9,151 nt of DNA from Desulfobacterales bacterium (GCA_022361315.1 JAKSBB010001187.1:1-9151); one strand, 5' to 3'. Counted from the stretch's first letter, positions 1 to 7,329 are shown. Notes: a model not told the origin generated them from the sequence alone. Made by a program: numbers and translations.

Positions 1-338
1 TCTTTGTATTTCGCAAGCATAGGGAGCACATCATAGTAGAGCTGCCAGTTTTCCTCGTAGACGGCAAGGTAGTCATTCAGTATGGCGTCAATTTCACTTT
101 CACCGGGAGTATTTTTGAAAATGGCTTTAACGCCCTCTCTCTGCCGCTGCTCAAAGGAAAGTTTACCGTCCGTATGTTCTTTGTAAACACCCCCGGCATT
201 TTCTTTCCAGATATTGGGAAATTCCTCTTCGGAATATAAATCCCGCAATGACCTGTTTTGAGCATATATTGCCAGAGCTGCCGAAGATTCTGCATTATCA
301 TGATCGAGCAACGTGTTGTCTATGTCGAAAAATAACAT
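1..338 (-). CDS. HAD-superfamily hydrolase, N-terminal part (cut by window edge)
   Basis: The protein starts MLFFDIDNTLLDHDNAE, with the HAD motif I pattern DxDxT at D5, D7 and T9. D5 would be the aspartate nucleophile and D7 the general acid/base of a haloacid dehalogenase-type phosphohydrolase. About 112 residues are present, and the frame stays open to base 1. After motif I comes a helical stretch rich in Glu and Gln (about residues 35-100), as expected for the alpha-helical cap of subfamily I members such as YjjG/PhoE-like nucleotide or sugar-phosphate phosphatases. Motifs II to IV lie outside the window, so the substrate cannot be guessed. The ATG at 338 has an AAGGG Shine-Dalgarno element at 347-351, with 8 nt between. 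It is a soluble cytoplasmic type with no signal peptide. It lies downstream of the phospholipase gene on the same strand, 180 bp away, with a hairpin between them, so it is probably separately transcribed. Confidence 0.85.
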   Translation of the reverse strand, partial: MLFFDIDNTLLDHDNAESSAALAIYAQNRSLRDLYSEEEFPNIWKENAGGVYKEHTDGKLSFEQRQREGVKAIFKNTPGESEIDAILNDYLAVYEENWQLYYDVLPMLAKYK

Positions 339-387
339 CTGATGGACCCTTATAATTGTATTAAAATTAGTGGTGTTAAAATGATTT

Positions 388-416
388 TTTATAACAGATT
401 ACAGATCCATCCACAA
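388..416 (-). promoter_or_regulatory. Possible sigma-70-type promoter for the HAD hydrolase
   Basis: On the minus strand TTGTGG (416-411) and TATAAA (393-388) are separated by 17 nt. The -10 hexamer matches 5 of 6 consensus bases but the -35 only 3 of 6. The surrounding 339-460 stretch is clearly AT-rich compared with the flanking genes, as promoters often are. A second -10-like hexamer, TACAAT (360-355), lies nearer the start codon but has no good -35 partner. This is a weak prediction made by eye. Confidence 0.28.
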
Positions 417-486
417 CGTTCTGAATTTAAAGAAAAGGGGAATCGAAACGGTGGCGTATCCCGCAATCCGGCTGAGATTTGGATAA

Positions 487-508
487 GCGGAGAGCGTTGG
501 CTCCCCGC
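487..508 (-). terminator. Hairpin just after the phospholipase gene, possible terminator
   Basis: Read on the minus strand, GCGGGGAGC (508-500), loop CAAC, then GCTCTCCGC (495-487) form a 9-bp stem whose only non-Watson-Crick pair is one G-U wobble. The stem begins 10 nt after the stop codon of the phospholipase. Only a short, interrupted T tract follows, so it is not a textbook intrinsic terminator; it could be a weak or 3'-stabilising hairpin. The plus-strand copy would carry an A-C mismatch, so the structure fits minus-strand RNA better. Confidence 0.5.
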
Positions 509-518
509 CTATTGTATA

Positions 519-2462
519 CTAACCGGCGGCGGATGCCGACTCAAAAAATGATTTCAGGGTCGCCTTCAGGGCGCTTGAATCATCGGATACGGCCCATGCC
601 CACATCTGGGCAAGGCTGTTGGATTCCTTGGGATCAAGGCCGATTTTAAAAAATGTATTGTAGTAGGGAAAGTTTTTGAAGGGGCCAGAGGGATCTTTCT
701 CCTCAGTTTGACCTTTGGCGATCTCCTCAGCCAGGTCTTTGTCGCCGATCCGGTTCTGCCAGTTCAGCATCTTGGCATTCTGGATGTAGAGAAGGTGGAC
801 CACCCGCCCCGGACTGATCCCGGCAAGCGTATTTGCCACAGTGGTGAGTTCCAGCATACAGAAGGGAGCCGCGGTGTTGGCATCACCCTCATCCGGTACC
901 TGTTCCCCCCCGGCACCGCATCCCGACGTCCAGAGCTGCTTCACCAGAATATCAAAAGGTGCGCGGCCTTTGGGTCCCGGATTGTCAAATACCTGGATGA
1001 GGCTTTGGGGAGCAAAGGACGCATTGTCAGGATCTTTCTGGGCATCGGTAAAAGACTGATAAACACCGGTATCTTCGGTAAAATCAATACCGAAAAGGGG
1101 CGCAGCCTGTCCACCGGCGATGGTCTTTTCTTCCTTTTTCACACCCTTCCCTTCACGAACCTCTATCGTTTTTTTCTCAAGCGGGGTGGACGTATTGTCA
1201 AAGGCGGCAATGTAAAGCGGCGCCTGATCTGCCTCTCCCGTATCCGTCTGGGCCAGTAGCCCCAGGATACCGGTATTCTCAAGGGTGCCGCCGTCGGTAT
1301 ACTCGATTTCCCGGTTGGTGCTGGGGTCGGTCACGGACCAATAGTTGTATGAAGGTACAATATCCCGCAGAAACGACAGGCTGTCCAACACCATATTTTC
1401 CAGTTCATGTTCAATAATTTCTTCGATACCTTTGAGGTGGGGAAGGTCTTTTTCCGCCTTGTCCAGCAGACGGTTCCTGTGGGAGGTGCCCAATCTTTTC
1501 TCGATGTTTCCCACAAGTGCCTTTTTCTTATCCTTGTCCCGGGTTTCATCCCGGATATACCGGGCGATGGTTTCCGCAAAAAAAGCACTGGACGTACTTA
1601 CGATATCAATCAGGGAATAGGGTTGAGATATATCTGCTTTCGCAGGAGACGGGATACCGGAAGACTGGTCAAGCTGCGAGCAGTATCCGTAGGACTCAAC
1701 CGTCCCGCCTCCGGTGATCCCACCGTCCGGAGTTTTACCCGGCACACCGCCGGATACCGGAGTGACCTGCCCGGGAAGCTGGACAATATTTCTGCCTTTA
1801 TCGTCTGATGTACCTGCTTCTTCCATCAGATTGTTGTTCATGATCACAAAAGGCCGGCCGGACCGGGTAAAGAAAAAATCGGTCAGGGATGGTGCCCCTT
1901 TGGGAAAGCAATCACCTGCATATCCCCGGGACAGGGAAAAATACCTGGAAGAGGACCACGGTTCCTTCCCTTCCGCTCTCAACCCATAAGGTTCGAGAAT
2001 ATGTTCAGCCACCAGATAAGCCCAGAGCCATTTGTGATCTGATTTGGGATGGAACAGCAGAAAGAGAACGGATTCCTCCACAAGATCAGCCACGCTCATC
2101 CCGGCGGGCGCCTTGCCCATACTGTGCTCACTCAGGGTATTGACATCCAGCTTGCCCTTGCCTCCCTGAAGGGACAGGTGTTCCGGGGGCACGTAATCCC
2201 CCAGAAGATCACCGTCCGTGATGTGCCCGGGAAGATAGCTGAATACAGCGGAGGCCCAAGTGCCGCCGGACACCGAAGATATGTATCTGGCCCGGTCCGT
2301 TATTCCGAGTCCCTTTAAACCTGTCAGCTGTCCCCAGGCACAGGTCATGGCCCGTGATCCGCCGCCTGAGAAACAGATGCCGGTATTTGGCCGGTCCTTA
2401 TCGGAAAACTCAATCGTCGGATGTTTGCCTGTGTTCGGATAGATATTGACGCGAATTGACAT
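519..2462 (-). CDS. Cytosolic PLA2/patatin-like phospholipase
   Basis: A 647-residue protein with the hallmarks of the patatin/cPLA2 Ser-Asp dyad lipases. These are an oxyanion-hole motif SGGGSRAM (G33-R37), a nucleophile elbow SSVSGGTWA with likely catalytic S65, and a catalytic-Asp motif TDGGTLENTG with D390. The combination GGGxRA plus SGGTW resembles the cPLA2 catalytic domain more than plain bacterial patatins, which have GxGxRG and GTSAG. The dyad residues are about 325 apart, so large segments are inserted: a Gly/Pro-rich loop (about 231-258) and a charged helical segment (about 300-365). The expected reaction is hydrolysis of acyl esters from phospholipids or lysophospholipids. There is no signal peptide or clear membrane span, so it is cytoplasmic or membrane-peripheral unless secreted by another route. 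I chose the ATG at 2462 because AGGAG lies 7 nt upstream and the protein then begins cleanly (MSIRVNIYP). An upstream in-frame ATG at 2519 adds 19 residues with no obvious RBS. It is divergent from the acyltransferase gene. Confidence 0.86.
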   Translation of the reverse strand: MSIRVNIYPNTGKHPTIEFSDKDRPNTGICFSGGGSRAMTCAWGQLTGLKGLGITDRARYISSVSGGTWASAVFSYLPGHITDGDLLGDYVPPEHLSLQGGKGKLDVNTLSEHSMGKAPAGMSVADLVEESVLFLLFHPKSDHKWLWAYLVAEHILEPYGLRAEGKEPWSSSRYFSLSRGYAGDCFPKGAPSLTDFFFTRSGRPFVIMNNNLMEEAGTSDDKGRNIVQLPGQVTPVSGGVPGKTPDGGITGGGTVESYGYCSQLDQSSGIPSPAKADISQPYSLIDIVSTSSAFFAETIARYIRDETRDKDKKKALVGNIEKRLGTSHRNRLLDKAEKDLPHLKGIEEIIEHELENMVLDSLSFLRDIVPSYNYWSVTDPSTNREIEYTDGGTLENTGILGLLAQTDTGEADQAPLYIAAFDNTSTPLEKKTIEVREGKGVKKEEKTIAGGQAAPLFGIDFTEDTGVYQSFTDAQKDPDNASFAPQSLIQVFDNPGPKGRAPFDILVKQLWTSGCGAGGEQVPDEGDANTAAPFCMLELTTVANTLAGISPGRVVHLLYIQNAKMLNWQNRIGDKDLAEEIAKGQTEEKDPSGPFKNFPYYNTFFKIGLDPKESNSLAQMWAWAVSDDSSALKATLKSFFESASAAG

Positions 2463-2561
2463 GAAATCTCTCCTTTCTGGTAGGGAGTTAGGAAACATGA
2501 ACCATAGAAACCAACGCATTTCTGCGCCATTGATTCGGATTTAAGAAATCCCCCCGTATGG

Positions 2562-2635
2562 AATCGGGGAAAACGAATGATACATTGGAACACTTACTTC
2601 ATAGTCAATTGCCCGGGAAAAAACAATCGGGGAAA
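2562..2635. repeat. Pair of 11-bp direct repeats AATCGGGGAAA
   Basis: AATCGGGGAAA occurs at 2562-2572 and again, identically and in the same orientation, at 2625-2635, a period of 63 bp. Flanking bases differ at both ends, so the identity is exactly 11 bp. The copies bracket a candidate phospholipase promoter: one lies upstream of its -35, the other just downstream of its -10. That placement suits a regulator-binding pair, but no family consensus is recognised. Confidence 0.55.
2577..2608 (-). promoter_or_regulatory. Possible phospholipase promoter
   Basis: On the minus strand TTGACT (2608-2603; 5 of 6 consensus) and TATCAT (2582-2577; 5 of 6) lie upstream of the phospholipase. The spacer is 20 nt, longer than the preferred 17, so it would be weak or need an activator. 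It sits between the two 11-bp direct repeats. Confidence 0.27.
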
Positions 2636-2706
2636 CCCTTAGGCCTGCTTTTTCAAGAATCTGACCCTTCTTTGGGATGCCAAAACCATGCAGGTCCCGA
2701 AAAAAA

Positions 2707-2735
2707 TTGTGAACAGAGTCTGTTTTGTGTATGAC
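2707..2735 (+). promoter_or_regulatory. Possible acyltransferase promoter overlapping a palindrome
   Basis: TTGTGA (2707-2712) and TATGAC (2730-2735) are 17 nt apart, each matching 4 of 6 consensus bases, and lie about 70 bp before the acyltransferase start. The 13-bp palindrome AACAGAGTCTGTT (2712-2724) lies almost wholly in the spacer, where a repressor dimer could bind. One such palindrome is expected by chance every few kb, so the evidence is weak. Confidence 0.33.
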
Positions 2736-2802
2736 AGTATGACGGTTCAGACAGGCTGTTAAACCGACTCTTTGGAACCGCAACCTGAAACTTAGGACAC
2801 CT

Positions 2803-3702
2803 ATGCTGGATTTTTTACCTGCCCGGTTAAAAGGGGCACTGTCACTGCTCCTGATCATCGCCAACACCATCCTCATTTTTATTCCGCTGATGCTGATTGC
2901 CCTTGTTAAACTGATCACCCCCCTGCCGCATGTCAGAAACAGCCTCAGCAAACTTCTGATTCTTATCGCAAATCAATGGGTACGGATGAATGCATGGAAT
3001 TTCAGTTTGTTCAACCGGATCCGCTGGGAGGTGACAGGGCTTGATCAGCTCAAGCAAAACGACTGGTGCCTGGTAATATCCAATCACCAGTCCTGGGTGG
3101 ATATCTTTGTGCTTCAGACGAATCTTTTATCCAGGGTTCCCTATATCAAATTCTTTTTAAAAAAAGAGTTGATCTGGGTACCGCTTATGGGGCTTGCCTG
3201 GTGGGCACTTGACTTCCCCTTCATGAAACGCTACTCCAAAGCCTTCCTGAAAAAGAATCCCCATCTAAAAGGGAAGGACCTGGAGATTACAAAAAAGGCA
3301 TGCCAGAAATTTAAAAACAGTCCCATTGCCGTGATGAACTTTGTTGAAGGTACGCGATTTACAGCCGGTAAACACGCAAAACAGCACTCACCCTATGCAC
3401 ATTTGCTAAAACCCAAAGCCGGAGGCATCGCCTTTGTACTGGGCGTAATGGGGAACTATTTTGATTATATCGTGAATGTCACCATCGCCTATCCCGGCGG
3501 TGTGCCGAGTTTCTGGGATTTTCTCTGCGGCAGGGCCCTCCATATCAAGATGGCTGTTGAAAAAATGGCAATAGCACCGGAGATCCTCGGCGATTACGAC
3601 AATGATCCGGAATTCAGGGAAGGGTTCCAAAACTGGATAAACACCTTGTGGGAACAAAAGGACAGACAAATGGCCGGTATGCTGGACCCCAAAGGGGCCT
3701 AA
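2803..3702 (+). CDS. yihG: YihG-family membrane acyltransferase (PlsC/LPLAT superfamily)
   Basis: A 299-residue protein, close to the roughly 310 residues of E. coli YihG. A hydrophobic N-terminal helix (about 11-36) anchors it in the inner membrane. The acyltransferase motif HX4D is at H95-D100 (NHQSWVD), with H95 as the general base. The EGTR motif is at 182-185 (NFVEGTRFT), which binds the glycerol-phosphate group. Between them the stretch KKELIWVPLMGLAWWALDFP, followed by the MKRYS motif, resembles YihG and eukaryotic LCLAT-like relatives more than PlsC itself. The likely reaction is acyl transfer from acyl-CoA or acyl-ACP to a lysophospholipid or lysophosphatidate, adjusting phospholipid acyl chains. 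The ATG at 2803 is preceded by AGGA with a 5-nt gap. The neighbouring divergent gene encodes a phospholipase, suggesting paired remodelling. Its TAA stop overlaps the stop of the convergent cydC. The family is certain; the exact acceptor is unknown. Confidence 0.92.
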   Translation: MLDFLPARLKGALSLLLIIANTILIFIPLMLIALVKLITPLPHVRNSLSKLLILIANQWVRMNAWNFSLFNRIRWEVTGLDQLKQNDWCLVISNHQSWVDIFVLQTNLLSRVPYIKFFLKKELIWVPLMGLAWWALDFPFMKRYSKAFLKKNPHLKGKDLEITKKACQKFKNSPIAVMNFVEGTRFTAGKHAKQHSPYAHLLKPKAGGIAFVLGVMGNYFDYIVNVTIAYPGGVPSFWDFLCGRALHIKMAVEKMAIAPEILGDYDNDPEFREGFQNWINTLWEQKDRQMAGMLDPKGA

Positions 3703-5465
3703 GTTAGTCGCTTATGAAGACTGGTATAATAGGGATCTTCAGCCAGCAATTGCGCATGGGATCCGGACACCCTGAGTCTTCCCCCCTCCATAAGGTGGAT
3801 GGTGTCCATCCGTGCCATGGCGGTCAGCCGGTGGCTGATCATGAGAACGGTCCGCTTTTGGGCAAAATCAAACAACAGATCAAGGATATCTCTTTCCGTA
3901 CCTTTATCCAGGCCTTCCGTGGGTTCGTCTAAAAGGAGCAACGGCGCATCACGGAGCAAGACCCTTGCAACCCCGATACGGCGTCGTTCACCGCCGGAAA
4001 GCTGCCGTCCCCCTTCACCGATCCAGGTATCCAGAGGGGTTTCCCCCCGGAGCAATGCAGACAATCCCACCTTCTCCAGCACATTGAGGAGTTGCTGATC
4101 TAACCGCCTTTGATCTTCATCACCTAAGATTTCTCTGCTGTCAGGCAATGCCATAGCCAGATTGTCCCGAAGGGTACCGCTGAACAGATATACGCGCTGG
4201 CTGACAACAGAAATGCCTGCGGTCAGCGCCTGCCGGCTATAACTGCTGATCTCAGTGCCATCCAGTAAAATCCGGCCCGCATCCGGCTCCCATTCCCTGG
4301 TGAGCATCGACAACAGAGTGGATTTACCGCACCCGGTTTTTCCAATCAGGGCTGTTTTTTCTCCGACCTTCAGAACCAGATTGATGTTATTCAACACCTT
4401 CTGCCCTCCCCCCGGATACGTGAAAAAAAGGCCTGATAATTCCAGTTTCCCGCTGGTAACAGAGTGGCTTTTCCGGCTCCCAAACACAACGGCAGGTGAC
4501 TGGCCGGCAAGATCATTGACCCGCCCGGCCGCATTGACACAGGCGGATAAATGCTGAAAGGCCACCGCCGCCGGCATCAGCATTTCGATACAGGCCAAAG
4601 CCATAAAAGTAACCATTGCCAGCATAGGCCCCGGCGGCTGATGATCCCCCACGCCGTCTGCAGCGGCGTAGAGCATTCCTGTCACCACCAGACCGTGACT
4701 GAGTACCAGGACCGCCTGGCTCAGTGCAGCCACCGTGGCCATGGCCCGCTGACTGTTTAACAATCGCTCTTCTGAACGGGACAGTGCTTCCCGGAACCGG
4801 TCAGTGGCAGCGAACAGGGAGACCTCCGCAAGGCCCTGTACAAATTCAAGAATCCGGACCCGAAGCACACGTTTGCTTTCAAGCTGCCGGATGCCCGGTC
4901 TGCGACCCGCCAGGTAAAAACCCCAGGGCAGGATCAGCCAGATCACCGCCAGGCAGGTACAGAGAATGACGGCCAGTTCCAGGTCGATCCATGCCGTGAA
5001 GACAAAAAGTCCGCAAAGCATCATCATCGCAGCCGTTACCGGTACCACAAGCCTCAGGTAGAGATGATCCAGAGTATCGATATCCGCCACCAGACGATTA
5101 AGCACCTCTCCCTGACGCAGTCCCTGCATGTTTTTGGCGCTGAGCGGTAATATCCTGTGCCAGGCCCAGACCCGAAGACGGGTCAGCAGCCTGAAGGTGG
5201 CCTCGTGGGTTGCCAGGCGCTCTGCGTAACGACTCATCGTTCTGAGCATGGATAGTGAACGTACACCGGCTCCTGGCGTGAAATAATTAAAGGCATGGGC
5301 AACGGCGGGAATCAGGCCGGCCACGGCTGCCGAGGATAAAAACCACCCGGAAAGTGAGAGCAGGCCGATACCGGCCGTGAGGGTGCCCACACTCAGGGCG
5401 AGCCCTAAAAGCATCATCCCCCACTGGTGCCGGAACAATTTGAGGAAGGGTAAAAGGGCTTTCAT
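3699..5465 (-). CDS. cydC: CydC, subunit of the CydDC ABC transporter (cytochrome bd assembly)
   Basis: A 588-residue half-transporter with N-terminal membrane domain (about 1-310) and C-terminal ATPase. ATPase motifs are Walker A GKTGCGKST (375-383), Q-loop Q423, signature LSGGE (489-493), Walker B LLLLDEP with D513 and E514, and H-loop H555. The membrane-domain sequences YAERLATHEATFR (80-92) and ADIDTLDHLYLR (127-138) are typical of CydC. R83 and H87 fall where E. coli CydC has R81 and H85, reported heme-contacting residues of CydDC; the alignment is from memory. CydDC was first described as a cysteine/glutathione exporter and more recently as a heme transporter; either way it is needed to assemble cytochrome bd oxidase. 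I chose ATG 5465, which overlaps the cydD stop as ATGA and has GGAG 10 nt upstream. The in-frame ATG at 5480 is an alternative five codons longer. Translation is probably coupled to cydD. The TAG stop overlaps the convergent acyltransferase stop. No cydAB genes are in the window. Confidence 0.95.
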   Translation of the reverse strand: MKALLPFLKLFRHQWGMMLLGLALSVGTLTAGIGLLSLSGWFLSSAAVAGLIPAVAHAFNYFTPGAGVRSLSMLRTMSRYAERLATHEATFRLLTRLRVWAWHRILPLSAKNMQGLRQGEVLNRLVADIDTLDHLYLRLVVPVTAAMMMLCGLFVFTAWIDLELAVILCTCLAVIWLILPWGFYLAGRRPGIRQLESKRVLRVRILEFVQGLAEVSLFAATDRFREALSRSEERLLNSQRAMATVAALSQAVLVLSHGLVVTGMLYAAADGVGDHQPPGPMLAMVTFMALACIEMLMPAAVAFQHLSACVNAAGRVNDLAGQSPAVVFGSRKSHSVTSGKLELSGLFFTYPGGGQKVLNNINLVLKVGEKTALIGKTGCGKSTLLSMLTREWEPDAGRILLDGTEISSYSRQALTAGISVVSQRVYLFSGTLRDNLAMALPDSREILGDEDQRRLDQQLLNVLEKVGLSALLRGETPLDTWIGEGGRQLSGGERRRIGVARVLLRDAPLLLLDEPTEGLDKGTERDILDLLFDFAQKRTVLMISHRLTAMARMDTIHLMEGGRLRVSGSHAQLLAEDPYYTSLHKRLT

Positions 5466-7246
5466 TGGAGCTTCTCCCATTTGCCTTCCAGCATTTGCCG
5501 AAACAGTCCGGGGGCCTGCCTTAATTCATCAAAACTGCCCTGCTGAACGATTTTGCCTTCGTCCAGGACCAGGATGCTGTTCATCCGGCCCAGCTGATCA
5601 AGCCGGTGGGTGACCATCAGACAGGATGCATCTGCCATGGCTTCATCCAGGGATTCAAGCACGGCCTGTTCACTGTGACGGTCAAGGCTGGCCGTGGGTT
5701 CGTCCAGTATGAAGAACCGGGCCCCCTGCCCCAGCGCCCTGGCCAGCGCAATCCGCTGGGCAACACCAACGGACACCCCGGTCATCTGCTCCCCAACGGG
5801 ATGATCCACCCCCAAGGCCTGCGCATCCACAACGTCCAACACCCTGGCCCTGTCCAGCAATCCCCTTACGGTGGCATCATCCATCTCCGGTTCGGCCAGG
5901 GCCACATTTTCCCGGATACTGCCCTGAAACAGCATGGGATCCTGACCGAGCCAGGCCAGATGTTTCCGCCACACAGCCATGGGCAAACTATTGAGTTCCA
6001 CACCGTTGACCGTCAACGACCCCTCATAGGGCAAAAACCCCAGAATTCCGTTTACCAGACTGGTTTTTCCGGCACCGCTGGGCCCTGCAACAGCCACCCG
6101 GTCTCCGGGGGTAAGCCTGAAACTCAAAGGACCGGCAAGGACAGTCCCGGAAAGACTTTTGATGAGGACCTTCTCTGCCACAAGGGTGACCGGCTGTTCC
6201 TGGGACAGGACATCCGGCCGGGCTTCCCGAACAACGACGGATTCTCCCGGCACCTGATATTCCATAAGTTTCATCAGTTCTTCCGCCGCTCCTGCGGCCT
6301 GGGCTTTGGCGTGGTAATGGGTGCCCAGATCCCTTAAGGGCTGATAGTATTCAGGGGCCAGGATCAGTACAAACATCCCGGTAAACAAGCTGAACGATGC
6401 CCCATAATTACCGAAATCCATGTACCCCAGATATCCCAGACCGAAATATACGGCGATCAGGGCAATGGAAACAGCACTGAAAAATTCCAGCACGGCAGAA
6501 CTCAGAAAGGCGATGCGCAGGACAGCCATGGTTTTCTTACGAAAAGATTCCGAGGCCGCCTCAATGATCTTCAGTTCGGCCTCCCCCCGGTTGAACAACT
6601 TCAGGGTATTCAACCCCTTCAGCCGGTCCATGAAATGGCCGCTGAGTTGTGAGAGGGCCTTAAAATGCTTTTGATTGGCCGTGGCCGCCCCCATGCCCAC
6701 AAGAATCATAAACAAGGGCATCAGAGGGGCGGTACCGAGCAATAAAAGTCCGGCCGCCCAATTGAGGGGAAAGACAGCGGCCAGGATGGTCAGGGGAACA
6801 AAACCGGCCAACACCATTTGAGGCAAATAGCGTGCATAATAGTCGTGCAGGTCTTCAACCTGTTCAAGAACAATGCTTGCCCAGCTGCCGGCGGGTTTCC
6901 CCCCTGCGAAAGCAGGGCCGAGCCGGCTGAGCTTATCCAGTACCGCCCCCCGGATCTCCCGGCGCAGCCGCATACCGCCTTCGAAGGCAAAGCGTTCCCG
7001 GGCAAAGGCGAAAACGGTACGCAGCAGTATCAGCCCGATAAGTCCCAGGAAATCAAAGTTAAACTCTGACCTCGTGAGTTCCAGTATAATGATGCCGTGT
7101 AATATTCTGGCAATCAGATAGGCCTGAACCACAAGGCAAATGCCGGTAAAAACCCCTGACAACACGGTTAAATGGAGATAGACCCCACAGGTTTTTCTCT
7201 GCTGTCTCAGCCAGGAGGTGAGTTGTTTCTCCAGGGGATTGTCCAT
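5462..7246 (-). CDS. cydD: CydD, partner subunit of the CydDC ABC transporter
   Basis: A 594-residue half-transporter, first gene of the cydDC operon. The membrane domain covers about 20-320 and includes the CydD hallmark LAPEYYQPLRDLGTHYHAKA (296-315). ATPase motifs are Walker A GPSGAGKT (388-395), Q-loop Q435, Walker B FFILDEP with D515 and E516, and H-loop H547. The ABC signature reads VSVGV (491-495), whereas LSVGQ is what I remember for E. coli CydD and LSGGQ is the general form; the Q-to-V change is clear in the codons (GTT). CydD pairs with CydC in the inner membrane to move heme and/or thiols during cytochrome bd maturation. The ATG at 7246 is the only reasonable start; the nearest purine-rich sequence, AAGAG, is about 13 nt upstream, so the RBS is poor. 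The gene is divergent from a sigma-54 activator across 251 bp, with a TTGACA hexamer in the gap. Confidence 0.95.
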   Translation of the reverse strand: MDNPLEKQLTSWLRQQRKTCGVYLHLTVLSGVFTGICLVVQAYLIARILHGIIILELTRSEFNFDFLGLIGLILLRTVFAFARERFAFEGGMRLRREIRGAVLDKLSRLGPAFAGGKPAGSWASIVLEQVEDLHDYYARYLPQMVLAGFVPLTILAAVFPLNWAAGLLLLGTAPLMPLFMILVGMGAATANQKHFKALSQLSGHFMDRLKGLNTLKLFNRGEAELKIIEAASESFRKKTMAVLRIAFLSSAVLEFFSAVSIALIAVYFGLGYLGYMDFGNYGASFSLFTGMFVLILAPEYYQPLRDLGTHYHAKAQAAGAAEELMKLMEYQVPGESVVVREARPDVLSQEQPVTLVAEKVLIKSLSGTVLAGPLSFRLTPGDRVAVAGPSGAGKTSLVNGILGFLPYEGSLTVNGVELNSLPMAVWRKHLAWLGQDPMLFQGSIRENVALAEPEMDDATVRGLLDRARVLDVVDAQALGVDHPVGEQMTGVSVGVAQRIALARALGQGARFFILDEPTASLDRHSEQAVLESLDEAMADASCLMVTHRLDQLGRMNSILVLDEGKIVQQGSFDELRQAPGLFRQMLEGKWEKLQ

Positions 7247-7300
7247 AAGATTTTTACGGCTCTTGATTTTACCTTTCTAAATCTGCGGCTTAAGTTACCT

Positions 7301-7329
7301 AAAATGATGGCCCCGGCAGTTTTTGTCAA
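7301..7329 (-). promoter_or_regulatory. Possible cydDC promoter
   Basis: On the minus strand a perfect -35 hexamer TTGACA (7329-7324) is followed after 17 nt by CATTTT (7306-7301), a poor -10 with 3 of 6 matches. A transcript from here would have a leader of about 50 nt before the cydD ATG. I found no -24/-12 sigma-54 element (TGGCAC-N5-TTGC) and no well-formed FNR box in front of cydD. Confidence 0.38.

Larger units (their letters stand above)
2463..2802. other. 340-bp divergent intergenic region with repeats
   Basis: This is non-coding space between the divergent phospholipase and acyltransferase genes; I see no convincing ORF or RNA gene. It holds the phospholipase RBS (AGGAG, minus, 7 nt before 2462) and the acyltransferase RBS (AGGA, 2794-2797, 5 nt before the ATG). 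It also has an 11-bp direct repeat (2562-2572 and 2625-2635) and three short inverted repeats. Those are GGATTT/AAATCC around a 3-nt centre (2537-2551), CCCCG/CGGGG with an 8-nt loop (2552-2569) and AACAGA/TCTGTT around one base (2712-2724). The first two lie inside the presumed 5' leader of the phospholipase mRNA. Promoter-like hexamers for both directions are listed separately. Confidence 0.6.

Noticed and set aside
708..1259. 183-residue open frame on the plus strand
   Set aside because: It lies wholly antisense to the phospholipase C-terminal half and shows no recognisable motifs.
2707..2729. HcpR/CRP-type operator starting TTGTGA
   Set aside because: The matching TCACAA half-site is missing; only the left half fits.
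2541..2951. 136-residue open frame on the minus strand covering part of the divergent intergenic region
   Set aside because: It overlaps the start of the acyltransferase gene in antisense, and its sequence resembles no family; it also crosses the hairpins and promoter-like sites.
5606..6337. 243-residue open frame on the plus strand
   Set aside because: It is antisense to the cydD ATPase domain, with low-complexity composition and no family signature.
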